A stretch of DNA of 26,986 nt from JAJXZP01 sp035505775 (GTDB taxonomy: Bacteria > Spirochaetota > Spirochaetia > Treponematales > Rectinemataceae), in NCBI GenBank assembly GCA_035505775.1, contig DATJQN010000391.1:1-26986 (forward strand), in the 5' to 3' direction. The notes beneath the pieces are model-generated. The model made no database searches, was not told where the DNA came from, and saw only the letters and a program-made list of their open reading frames with translations. The translations under genes and the position numbers were made by a program. This document shows, one piece after another, positions 7,050-14,103 of the stretch (positions within the stretch are counted from its first letter, which is position 1; each line of letters opens with the position of its first letter).

Positions 7050-8276
7050 CTACTGCCCGGCGAGCAGCTGCACGGCTTCCAGCCATTTCCTTCCGGAATT
7101 GTGGCGGAAGGGGAAGCGCACCTGATACAGGTCCCGCCCGACGTAGAATTCGAGGAGATTCCTCTTGAGCACGCCGATTCCCTCGATGGACGAGAGCGGA
7201 AAGCTCAGCCGCTCGCCGAGCAGGGTCGCCAGCTCGATCCGGTCCGAATAGAGGATCAGCGTGCCGCTCCTGACGGCCCTCAGCGGATTCATCTTGTGTC
7301 CTCGGAGCAGCAGGGCGCCCGCATCGGAGAAAAGCGGCCGCTGCTGAAGGGGCCGCTCGGCCGCCTCTCGCTGCCGCGTCCGTTCGACGAGCCCGGCCAG
7401 GGCGCCGTGCTGCCATCGATCCCAGTCCCGCAAGTTCCTGAAGGGCGGAGTCTCTCCCCTGGTCCCCCGAAAAGCGCCGTGGATGTCCACGGAGAGCGCC
7501 ATGCCGCAGGAAGTGCAGAAGAAGCGGCTTCTCGCGCTCCTGAGGGAGCCGATAGCCTCGCAGCGCGGGCACATGAAGAGCGCGAGCTCGAGGTGTTCCG
7601 CCTTGCGGAGGGCCTGGTAGGCGACGCGCTCACGCTCTTCCCATGCGCACTCGTCGTGCTGCAGCCCGCCTTCGAGCTGCTTCTGGAGCTCGTCGACGCT
7701 GAGCGCGCGGAGCTGCTCGGGCGTGAAGAGCAGCCTGAACTCGACATCGATCCGGCCGCGCCGCCGTGCCCAGGACCACCTGGGCAGGGAGAGGAATCCG
7801 CCCCGGATGACCGTCCCGACCACGGGGACCTTGAGCAGCTTGAGCAGCTTGGCGGTGGAGGGAATCAACGGAAGCGTGCTGCCGTCCCAGGTCTGCTGGC
7901 CCTCGGGGAAGACGCCGACGACGCCCCGGCGCTCGCGGATGACGCGGACCGTCCAGTTGACCGTCTCGATGTCCGGGATGGCCTTCGCCTTGGGAATGGA
8001 TCCGACGAGCCTGAGAAGCACGCGCATGATGCGGCTGCGCATGTTTCCGTCGCTCGTTATCCAATAGACGGGCTCCCTCACGAGGGAACCGAGGATGAAG
8101 GGGTCGAGGAGATTGACGTGGTTGGAGACCAGTATGTAGGGCGGTCTCAGCAGGGCGGCCTGCGGATTGATGACGCGTATGCGGAAGAAGCGCAGGAGCC
8201 AGGCTCCATAGGTGGCCCGGAGCAGTCTGTTGAACCAGCGGATGTTCCGCGGTACGAAGCGGGGCGGGTTGTTCAT
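7050..8276 (-). CDS. PlsC-type acyltransferase with zinc ribbon and PH-like C-terminal domain
   Basis: A 408-residue protein. Residues 1-185 form a lysophospholipid acyltransferase domain with the HX4D catalytic motif (NHVNLLD, His53 and Asp58) and FPEG (123-126); this family acylates lysophosphatidate and related acceptors at the inner membrane. Residues 230-262 hold a four-Cys zinc ribbon (Cys236, Cys239, Cys254, Cys257) in a CPRC/CTSC pattern. The last 80 residues (GTLILYSDRIELATL to KWLEAVQLL) look like a PH/GRAM-type beta barrel ending in a helix. Ordinary PlsC proteins are about 240 residues long and lack both extensions. The ATG follows GGAAAGGAAAG. The gene leads a probable operon with the Crp/Fnr regulator. 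Zinc-ribbon and PH-like calls rest on pattern only. Confidence 0.82.
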   Translation of the reverse strand: MNNPPRFVPRNIRWFNRLLRATYGAWLLRFFRIRVINPQAALLRPPYILVSNHVNLLDPFILGSLVREPVYWITSDGNMRSRIMRVLLRLVGSIPKAKAIPDIETVNWTVRVIRERRGVVGVFPEGQQTWDGSTLPLIPSTAKLLKLLKVPVVGTVIRGGFLSLPRWSWARRRGRIDVEFRLLFTPEQLRALSVDELQKQLEGGLQHDECAWEERERVAYQALRKAEHLELALFMCPRCEAIGSLRSARSRFFCTSCGMALSVDIHGAFRGTRGETPPFRNLRDWDRWQHGALAGLVERTRQREAAERPLQQRPLFSDAGALLLRGHKMNPLRAVRSGTLILYSDRIELATLLGERLSFPLSSIEGIGVLKRNLLEFYVGRDLYQVRFPFRHNSGRKWLEAVQLLAGQ

Positions 8277-8302
8277 GGCTTTCCTTTCCGCATGTCATCA
8301 GT

Positions 8303-8331
8303 AGCCTAGCCGAGGCCGGGCCCTCCGGCAA
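8303..8331 (-). promoter_or_regulatory. Probable promoter of the acyltransferase-regulator operon
   Basis: On the minus strand, TTGCCG (8326-8331) is followed by a 17-bp spacer and TAGGCT (8303-8308), with about 26 nt to the ATG and a Shine-Dalgarno in between. The -10 match is weak (TA...T only). Confidence 0.4.
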
Positions 8332-8379
8332 GTTGCGATCGCGCCGTTTTTCCCCCCGCCCGCCGGAAAGGCATCCGTA

Positions 8380-8409
8380 TTGCTTCTCGCCGGCTTCCGC
8401 CGCTAGTAT
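8380..8409 (+). promoter_or_regulatory. Probable promoter of the Bat operon
   Basis: TTGCTT (8380-8385) is followed by an 18-bp spacer and TAGTAT (8404-8409), pointing to a start near 8416. GAGAGGGGG (8424-8432) then serves the GTG at 8438. This promoter is divergent from the acyltransferase promoter about 70 bp away. It also rules out the ATG at 8408, which lies inside the -10 box, as the true start. Confidence 0.5.
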
Positions 8410-8437
8410 GGGGTCCAGCAATCGAGAGGGGGCCGAG

Positions 8438-9463
8438 GTGGAGGGCAAAGCGGATACCGGACTGGTGCGGGAGGCCAGCGAACTTGCATCGCGGGCCCGT
8501 TCCGAGATGGCAAAGCGCATCGTGGGCAAGGAGTCTCTCGTACGGGGCATCCTCATGGGAGTCATCGGCGGCGGCCATGTGCTGCTCGAGGGCGTGCCGG
8601 GTTTGGCCAAGACGCTCGCCGTCAAGACGCTGGCGGAAATCGCCGGCCTGGCCTTCAACCGCGTCCAGTTCACCCCCGACCTCCTCCCCGCGGACATCAC
8701 GGGCTCGCTGGTATACGAGCAGGGTTCGGGCCGCTTCGTCCCGCGGCGGGGGCCGGTGTTCTGCAACCTCCTCCTGGCGGACGAGGTCAACCGGGCGCCC
8801 GCCAAGGTGCAGTCGGCCCTCCTGGAGGCGATGGAGGAGCGTCAGGTCACGATCGGCGAGCAGACCATGGCGCTTCCCGAGCCATTCTTCGTGCTGGCGA
8901 CCCAGAACCCCATCGAGCACGAAGGGACCTATCCCCTCCCCGAGGCTCAGCTCGACCGCTTTCTGATCAAGGTGCTCGCGACCTATCCCTCCCTCGAGGA
9001 GGAGGCGGACATCGTGAGGAGAGTCGCGGGCTCGCCGCCCCAGAAAGTCAATCGGGTGCTCTCCCCGGAGCAGATCGCCCTGATGCGCGCGGCAGCGGAC
9101 TCGGTGCAGGTGGACGAAGGTCTGGCCGCCTACGCGGTCCGCCTCGTGCGCGCCACGAGGCCGGAGTCAGGCGAGCGCCGGGAAGGGACGGTTGCCGGCT
9201 GGGGACCGAGCCGGGATCTCTCCCGGGACATAGCACGATGGGTGGAATACGGAGCATCGCCCCGGGCATCCATCCATCTCTATCGCTGTGCGCGGATCTC
9301 CGCGCTGCTCGATGGACGGGCCTACGTCATGCCCGACGACGTCAAGGTCTCGGCCCCCGACGTGCTGCGGCATCGGCTCGTCCTCTCCTATGAAGCCGAG
9401 GCCGAGGGGCTCGCCGCCGACGACGTGATCGCGCGAGTGCTGTCCTCGCTCGCCCTCCCCTGA
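8438..9463 (+). CDS. moxR: MoxR-family AAA+ ATPase
   Basis: A 341-residue MoxR ATPase with Walker A GVPGLAKT at 52-59 and Walker B LLLADEVNRAP at 111-121. After these come the ALLEAMEERQVT segment, sensor 1 around LATQNP, and the PLPEAQLDRF arginine-finger region. MoxR ATPases act as chaperones that mature or switch on partner VWA proteins. Here the next gene and two others in the operon encode VWA proteins, the usual partners. The reading frame is open to 8333, but the promoter and Shine-Dalgarno positions favour GTG 8438, which also gives normal family length. It is the first gene of the operon, 4 nt before the DUF58 gene. Borrelia BB0176 is, from memory, the equivalent gene. Confidence 0.92.
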   Translation: MEGKADTGLVREASELASRARSEMAKRIVGKESLVRGILMGVIGGGHVLLEGVPGLAKTLAVKTLAEIAGLAFNRVQFTPDLLPADITGSLVYEQGSGRFVPRRGPVFCNLLLADEVNRAPAKVQSALLEAMEERQVTIGEQTMALPEPFFVLATQNPIEHEGTYPLPEAQLDRFLIKVLATYPSLEEEADIVRRVAGSPPQKVNRVLSPEQIALMRAAADSVQVDEGLAAYAVRLVRATRPESGERREGTVAGWGPSRDLSRDIARWVEYGASPRASIHLYRCARISALLDGRAYVMPDDVKVSAPDVLRHRLVLSYEAEAEGLAADDVIARVLSSLALP

Positions 9464-9467
9464 GACC

Positions 9468-10418
9468 GTGGACAGGGACTCGCTTCACGATCGGATCCGG
9501 CGCCTGCTGTTCGCGTCGCCGGCGCTCGCCAGGGCATTCTCGCGCGGCGACTTCCGCTCCGTGTTCCGCGGCCGCGGCATAGAGTTCGATTCGCTGAGGG
9601 AGTACTCCTATGACGACGACGCCAAGCTCCTCGACTTTCGCGCGACCTTCAGGCTCGGAAGGCCGTTCGTACGCACCTTCCGTGAGGACCGCTCCCTCAC
9701 GGTCTTCCTGCTGATCGACGTCTCGGCCTCGATGGACCAGGGCGCGGGTGAGCTTTCCAAGCTTGACATGGCGGTCCTGGTCTCGTCCCTCGTTTCCTAC
9801 GCGGCGCAGTTCAGGGGACTTCCCGTCGGCTGCCTGATCTTCGCGTCCACGGTGATCGGCCATCTGGCTCCGCGCCGCGGCAAGTCCCATGCCCTCGCCG
9901 TGGCGGAAGCCGCTGCAGCTTTGGCGGCGGAGCGGCCGGGACCGCCGGCGCCCGGCTCCTTCTCGCCCCCACCTCGAGGCGGAGTGGGGAAGGCCGGGGC
10001 CGGGCCGGATCGGAGGGGGAGCGATCTCGCCGGCGCCCTCGCGGCGGCATCCCGGATCCTGAAACGCCGCAGCCTCGTGCTTGCGGTCAGTGACTTCAGG
10101 TCCAATGGATGGGAACAGCCCCTCGGGGAACTCGCCCGCCATCACGATCTGGTCGCCCTGCGAATATCGGATGAGCTTGACAGGGCTCTGCCCGAGCGCG
10201 GTTCCTTCCCGGTGATCGACCCCGAGACGGGGAGGCAGGCCTGGCTTCCCCTTGGCAGCTCCCGATTCCGGCAGATCTGGGCGGAACGGGGCGAGTCGAT
10301 CCGCAGCGAATGCCGTGAGATATGCCTCGACAGGCGGGTGCCCCTGCTCGAGATCGACTGTTCGGACGACCCGGCCCGCAAGCTTCTGGAATTCTTCGAA
10401 CGAAGGAAGGTCCGATGA
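9468..10418 (+). CDS. DUF58 / VWA-like domain protein of the Bat operon
   Basis: A 316-residue DUF58 protein. The family signature is visible as REYSYDDDAKLLDFRATFRLGRPFVRTFREDRSLTVFLLI in parts, running directly into a metal-site motif DVSAS at 84-88, so the VWA-like fold probably keeps a MIDAS. No membrane span is seen; it is probably cytoplasmic or peripheral. A Pro/Gly-rich stretch at about 160-185 (ERPGPPAPGSFSPPPRGG) is a likely disordered insertion. DUF58 proteins sit next to MoxR in many genomes and are believed to be direct partners of the ATPase. The start is GTG 9468, 4 nt after the moxR stop. The stop overlaps the next gene by 4 nt (ATGA). Confidence 0.88.
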   Translation: MDRDSLHDRIRRLLFASPALARAFSRGDFRSVFRGRGIEFDSLREYSYDDDAKLLDFRATFRLGRPFVRTFREDRSLTVFLLIDVSASMDQGAGELSKLDMAVLVSSLVSYAAQFRGLPVGCLIFASTVIGHLAPRRGKSHALAVAEAAAALAAERPGPPAPGSFSPPPRGGVGKAGAGPDRRGSDLAGALAAASRILKRRSLVLAVSDFRSNGWEQPLGELARHHDLVALRISDELDRALPERGSFPVIDPETGRQAWLPLGSSRFRQIWAERGESIRSECREICLDRRVPLLEIDCSDDPARKLLEFFERRKVR

Positions 10419-11446
10419 GGGCGCTTCGGATCCGCCCCGTCGGTTGCCGGGCCGGCGCATGGCCCGCAGTCCTCGCGCTCGGCGTGCTTCTCCTGACGCT
10501 CTCAAGCGCCTGCACCGCCGGTGCCTCCGGCGAGGCCAGAGGCGTCGGCGACGTTGGCGACCGCTCGACCCAGGCCGGGGCGGCGGCTCCGGCCAAGACA
10601 CTCTTCGTGCCCCTGCGCTACTACGTCGGCGACGAGGTGGAGGCCATCGTCTCCCTGGTCGGAAGCTCCGGCTCGAATTTCGTCGCCGGCGGCGCCTCTG
10701 GCGGCGGCGTCGAGCTCAGGCCCGGGAGCGGTCTCCCGAACCCCGGGCCGCATGCCAATCCCGTCCTTCGTTCCGTGAAGATCGAACGCAGCTCCCGGGG
10801 CTGGGAGGCGAGGCTGACCTTCGTCCCCTGGTCGCCGGGTCCCGGAGCGATTCCGGCGATTTCCGCGAAGGGCTTCTCGATTCCACCTGTTGCGTACAAC
10901 GTCTCCTCGGTGCTGGGGCCGGAGGAGGGCGAGCTCGCCCCGCCGCGTCCGCAGCGGGAGCCGCCGGGCACGGCCATCTACCTGTATGGCTTTGCCGGCC
11001 TCGTTCTCGCGATCATCCTGGGCGCCCTGGGTACCGCCGCCTACCTGATTCCGGCGGCCCGCGTCCTTCTCGCCCGCTGGAGAGCGGCCCAGGCCTTCCG
11101 CCGACTTCGCCGCGGCCTCGAGTACCTCCTGCGCGGTCTCGAGTCGGCTGATCCGCGGCTGTTCTATGCCGCACTCGCGAGGGAGCTGCGCATCTACCTG
11201 GCCGAGCGCATCGAGGCCCGCATCCCGACGCTGAGCGCCTCCGAGATTGCCGGACTTCCCGATTCCCTTTTCCCGGCTCCCGGCCTACGCGAGAGCGCCG
11301 CCGCACTGATAGCCGAAACCGAGTATGGACGCTATTCGGGCGAGCTCCGACCGGGGCCGGGCGCCGTTCCGCGCCTGCGCGCGGCGGCCGAGCGTGCGCG
11401 CAGGCTCGGCGAGTCCGCGGAGGAGGCGATCGATGCTCGCCTTTGA
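10415..11446 (+). CDS. Membrane-anchored Bat-operon protein (BB0174-like position)
   Basis: A 343-residue protein. The N-terminal hydrophobic stretch at 18-32 ends in LSSAC, which resembles a spirochaetal lipobox with Leu at -4 and Cys33 as the lipid site. A beta-rich extracytoplasmic region follows, then one clear membrane span at about 187-212 (LYGFAGLVLAIILGALGTAAYLI). The C-terminal 120 residues are helical and charged (FRRLRRGLEYLLRGLES, FYAALARELRIYLAERIEARIP), like the cytoplasmic tails of BatD/DUF4381-type proteins. Having both a lipid anchor and a later span would fix the middle domain in the periplasm. The start ATG 10415 follows GGAAGG and overlaps the DUF58 stop; the end overlaps batA by 14 nt. 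The exact function is unknown. By position it matches the uncharacterised gene between DUF58 and batA in Borrelia. Confidence 0.7.
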   Translation: MRALRIRPVGCRAGAWPAVLALGVLLLTLSSACTAGASGEARGVGDVGDRSTQAGAAAPAKTLFVPLRYYVGDEVEAIVSLVGSSGSNFVAGGASGGGVELRPGSGLPNPGPHANPVLRSVKIERSSRGWEARLTFVPWSPGPGAIPAISAKGFSIPPVAYNVSSVLGPEEGELAPPRPQREPPGTAIYLYGFAGLVLAIILGALGTAAYLIPAARVLLARWRAAQAFRRLRRGLEYLLRGLESADPRLFYAALARELRIYLAERIEARIPTLSASEIAGLPDSLFPAPGLRESAAALIAETEYGRYSGELRPGPGAVPRLRAAAERARRLGESAEEAIDARL

Positions 11447-12431
11447 CCGTCCCTGGGCCCTCGTCCTGCTCCTTCTCGTGCCTGGACTCATCGTCCTGAG
11501 AGGCTGGCTCAGGCGACACGGAGCCTCGCTCCCCCTCGGTCTCGATCCCGAAAGCTCCTCCCGCGCCCTCGGCATTCCGATCCTGCCCCGCATGGCCCGA
11601 CTGCTCCGCGAGCTTTTCCTCTGGTCGGCCCTGGCCGGCTGCGTCGTCGCCGTCTCCGGACCGGCCCTGGTGACCCGCCGCGTCCTGTACCTCGGGCGGG
11701 GCAACGAGGTGATCTTCATACTCGATGTTTCTCCGAGCATGGCCGCTTCGGATATCGCCCCCAGCAGGATCGATGCCGCCAAGGCCATCATCGGGGACTT
11801 CCTCTCCTCGCGCCGCAACGAGACTGTCGGACTCGTCGCCTTCGGCGAGGACGCGGCGCTGATCTGTCCGCCTACCCTCGACTACGGCTCGCTGTCCGGC
11901 CGGCTCGCCTCGATCCAGCCCGGCGAGTTCGGAGAAGGCACCGCGATCGGCGCGGGAATCGCCACGGCGGTGGCCCACGAGGCCCGGTCCACGGCTCCCG
12001 AAAAGCACGCCGTGCTCCTTACCGACGGCGAGAACAATGCCGGCGCCATCGATCCCTTCACGGCCGCCCAGGCGGCACAGCGCTACGGGATCGTCCTTTC
12101 GGTTATCGGCCTGGGGACGCGGGGCGAGGTTCCACTCAGCTACGTGGACCCGAGTTCGGGCGAGCGCCGGAGCGGCACCCTGAAAAGCGGCTTCGATCAA
12201 GGCTCGCTCGAGAAGCTGGCTCTCGCCGGAGGCGGTCAGTACTATGCGGCGGAGAACAAGGAATCCCTCGCCGCGGCCTTCGACGCCCTGTCGGAACGGA
12301 GCGCCTCGCTGACCCGGAGCAGGACCCTGAGTTCCGAGGAACCCCTCGTGCGCCAGGTCATGTTCCTGGCCCTTCTCTGCCTCGCGGGCGCGCGGCTCCT
12401 CGGGCTGGCCGGCGGAGGAGGGCGCCCGTGA
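11433..12431 (+). CDS. batA: BatA-type von Willebrand factor A domain membrane protein
   Basis: A 332-residue VWA protein with the classical BatA layout: one or two N-terminal spans (ALVLLLLVPGLIVL and about 60-80), a VWA domain starting with VIFILDVSPSM (DxSxS at 98-102), and a single C-terminal span (QVMFLALLCLAGARLLGLA). The other MIDAS elements also appear present, with Thr in the FGEGTAIGAGI loop and Asp in LLTDGENNAG. The VWA domain should face the periplasm and bind a metal-dependent partner. GGAGGAGG at 11419-11426 supports ATG 11433, which overlaps the upstream gene by 14 nt. Bat proteins are linked to aerotolerance in Bacteroides, though in other bacteria, including Leptospira, the role is less clear. 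Confidence 0.9.
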   Translation: MLAFDRPWALVLLLLVPGLIVLRGWLRRHGASLPLGLDPESSSRALGIPILPRMARLLRELFLWSALAGCVVAVSGPALVTRRVLYLGRGNEVIFILDVSPSMAASDIAPSRIDAAKAIIGDFLSSRRNETVGLVAFGEDAALICPPTLDYGSLSGRLASIQPGEFGEGTAIGAGIATAVAHEARSTAPEKHAVLLTDGENNAGAIDPFTAAQAAQRYGIVLSVIGLGTRGEVPLSYVDPSSGERRSGTLKSGFDQGSLEKLALAGGGQYYAAENKESLAAAFDALSERSASLTRSRTLSSEEPLVRQVMFLALLCLAGARLLGLAGGGGRP

Positions 12432-13468
12432 GTTTCTCGCATCCGGCCTTCCTGTGGCTCGCCCTCCTCGCGATACCCGAGCTTCTCCTCTCGCGCCTGC
12501 GCTTCGGAAGGCTCAGGATCGCGGTGGCCGCCCTTGTCGGTCCCCGCCGGCGCGATGTCGCGGTGGGCGATTTCGCGAATGCTTCCTTTCTGGGCAGCGC
12601 GGCGGCCGCGCTCTGCCTCCTCTGCTTCGCCGTCTGCCTCGCCGGCCCTTCATGGGGGAGCAGGGGGAGTGCCGCAGAGCGTTCCGGCGTCGAGGCGGTC
12701 TTCGTGCTCGATGTCTCGCGAAGCATGCTCGTGCGGGATGTCCCTCCGGACCGCCTCGAGGCGGCCAAGTCCCTGATACGCGAAATCATCCATGCCACCG
12801 GCTCGAACCCGGAAGCCGCATCCTTGCGCGCGACCACCGGAGGCAGGGCGGGAGCGGCTTCCTTTGCCCTCGTGGCGGACAAGGGGGATGCCGTGCTCCT
12901 TTCCCCGATGACCGAGGATGTCGATTCCATCGATTCGGCGCTGGACTATGCCGACCCCGACACGCTTACGAGTCCCGGCACCGATATCGAGCGCGGCCTC
13001 CAGGTGGGCATTGCGGCGTTCTCCGCCAACTCGGCTTCCGACCGGCTGCTCATACTGTTCAGCGACGGAGGGGAGCTCAGCGGGGCGATGTCGCGCGAGG
13101 CCGAAGCGCTCCGGCTTGCCCATGTGCGCTTCCTTGCGGTGGGGATCGGAAGCGGCAGTCCCGCGTTCGTCCCGGGGCCGGGCGGCTCGCCGGTCCTCCT
13201 CTCGAACGGCCTTCCCGCCAAGAGCGCGCTGCAGGCCGACCGTCTACGGGGCTTCGCGGCGGCGGCGGGAGGACGCTATCTGGATGGATCCGAGCCGGGC
13301 ACGCCGGGCGCTCTCGGACAGGAGCTCACCGAGGCGCGGAGAAGCGGCACGCGGGTGGAAACGCGCAGCGTGGATCGGAGTTCCCTGGCGGCAGGCTTCG
13401 CGCTGCTCTTCCTCCTCGCGGCCATTCTGGCCGACATGGCCGCCGTTCGCGCGCGGGGGAGCCGATGA
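12428..13468 (+). CDS. batB: BatB-type von Willebrand factor A domain membrane protein
   Basis: A 346-residue paralogue of the preceding gene product with the same layout. The N-terminal spans are at about 6-22 and 55-75. The VWA domain opens with VFVLDVSRSM (DxSxS at 95-99) and a single C-terminal span lies near 322-340 (GFALLFLLAAILADMAAV). The Thr (SPGTDIERGL) and Asp (LFSDGGELSG) MIDAS residues are present. A 20-residue insertion after the first VWA helix (GSNPEAASLRATTGGRAG) is absent from the BatA copy. The start is GTG 12428 with a 4-nt overlap (GTGA). The Borrelia gene in this position (BB0172) has been studied as a surface-exposed VWA adhesin; whether that holds here is unknown. Confidence 0.9.
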   Translation: MSFSHPAFLWLALLAIPELLLSRLRFGRLRIAVAALVGPRRRDVAVGDFANASFLGSAAAALCLLCFAVCLAGPSWGSRGSAAERSGVEAVFVLDVSRSMLVRDVPPDRLEAAKSLIREIIHATGSNPEAASLRATTGGRAGAASFALVADKGDAVLLSPMTEDVDSIDSALDYADPDTLTSPGTDIERGLQVGIAAFSANSASDRLLILFSDGGELSGAMSREAEALRLAHVRFLAVGIGSGSPAFVPGPGGSPVLLSNGLPAKSALQADRLRGFAAAAGGRYLDGSEPGTPGALGQELTEARRSGTRVETRSVDRSSLAAGFALLFLLAAILADMAAVRARGSR

Positions 13469-14103
13469 TGCCTGGCCGCCGCGCCTCGAAGAGCCGCGCG
13501 ACTCTGCGTGGCCTTCTCCTGTGTCTTGGCCTCAGCCTGTGGCTTGCAGGCTGCAGCCGGATTTCGGACTACGTGACCATTGTCGGAGCCAATCACCTTC
13601 ATGAACGCGGTCTCTATCAGGACGCCGCAGCTTCCTATCTGTCCGTGCGAACCGGCATATTCCAGCCCACGGTGGACTACGATCTCGGAAACGTCTACGC
13701 CCGACTGGGGGAGGTCGCCGCCGCAGCGGAGCTCTACGCACGATCCCGCGACCACGGCGATGCGGCGCTGCGCGCGGACGCGTACTTCAATGAAGGGGTC
13801 GCCCTCTACGAAAAGGGGCGCTACGAGGAAGCCTGGGGCAGCTTCCGCTCATCCCTGACGGAGGCGCTCGCCTCCGGGGAAACGGGGCATCAGAGCCTGG
13901 TCGCGGACGCCAGACGGAACCTCGAACTCGCATGGAAGGCCTGGAAGAAGCGCAGCTCGGCGCCTCCCCAGGCGATCGCTCCGAACGCGAGTTCCCCGGG
14001 ATCGCAGGACGATACCGAGCTCCGTCTTTTGAGACGGCTGGAGACCGGTCGGTGGCGGCCCGGGGCGGGCGCTCCTCCGGGCGGGGGCAGGGATGATTAT
14101 TGA
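13465..14103 (+). CDS. batC: BatC-type TPR lipoprotein
   Basis: A 212-residue protein. A lipoprotein signal runs to Cys30 (lipobox LAGC) after the hydrophobic LRGLLLCLGLSLWLAG. Two to three tetratricopeptide repeats follow at about 37-135 (YQDAAASYLSVRTG, DYDLGNVYARLGEVAAAAELY, AYFNEGVALYEKGRYEEAWGSF). The tail is Pro/Ser/Gly-rich and probably disordered. TPR proteins in this operon slot are thought to hold the VWA partners together at the periplasmic membrane face. The start overlaps batB as ATGATG; ATG 13468 is better spaced from the GGGGGAG Shine-Dalgarno (6 nt) and is an equally good start. The end overlaps batD by 11 nt. Confidence 0.85.
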   Translation: MMPGRRASKSRATLRGLLLCLGLSLWLAGCSRISDYVTIVGANHLHERGLYQDAAASYLSVRTGIFQPTVDYDLGNVYARLGEVAAAAELYARSRDHGDAALRADAYFNEGVALYEKGRYEEAWGSFRSSLTEALASGETGHQSLVADARRNLELAWKAWKKRSSAPPQAIAPNASSPGSQDDTELRLLRRLETGRWRPGAGAPPGGGRDDY

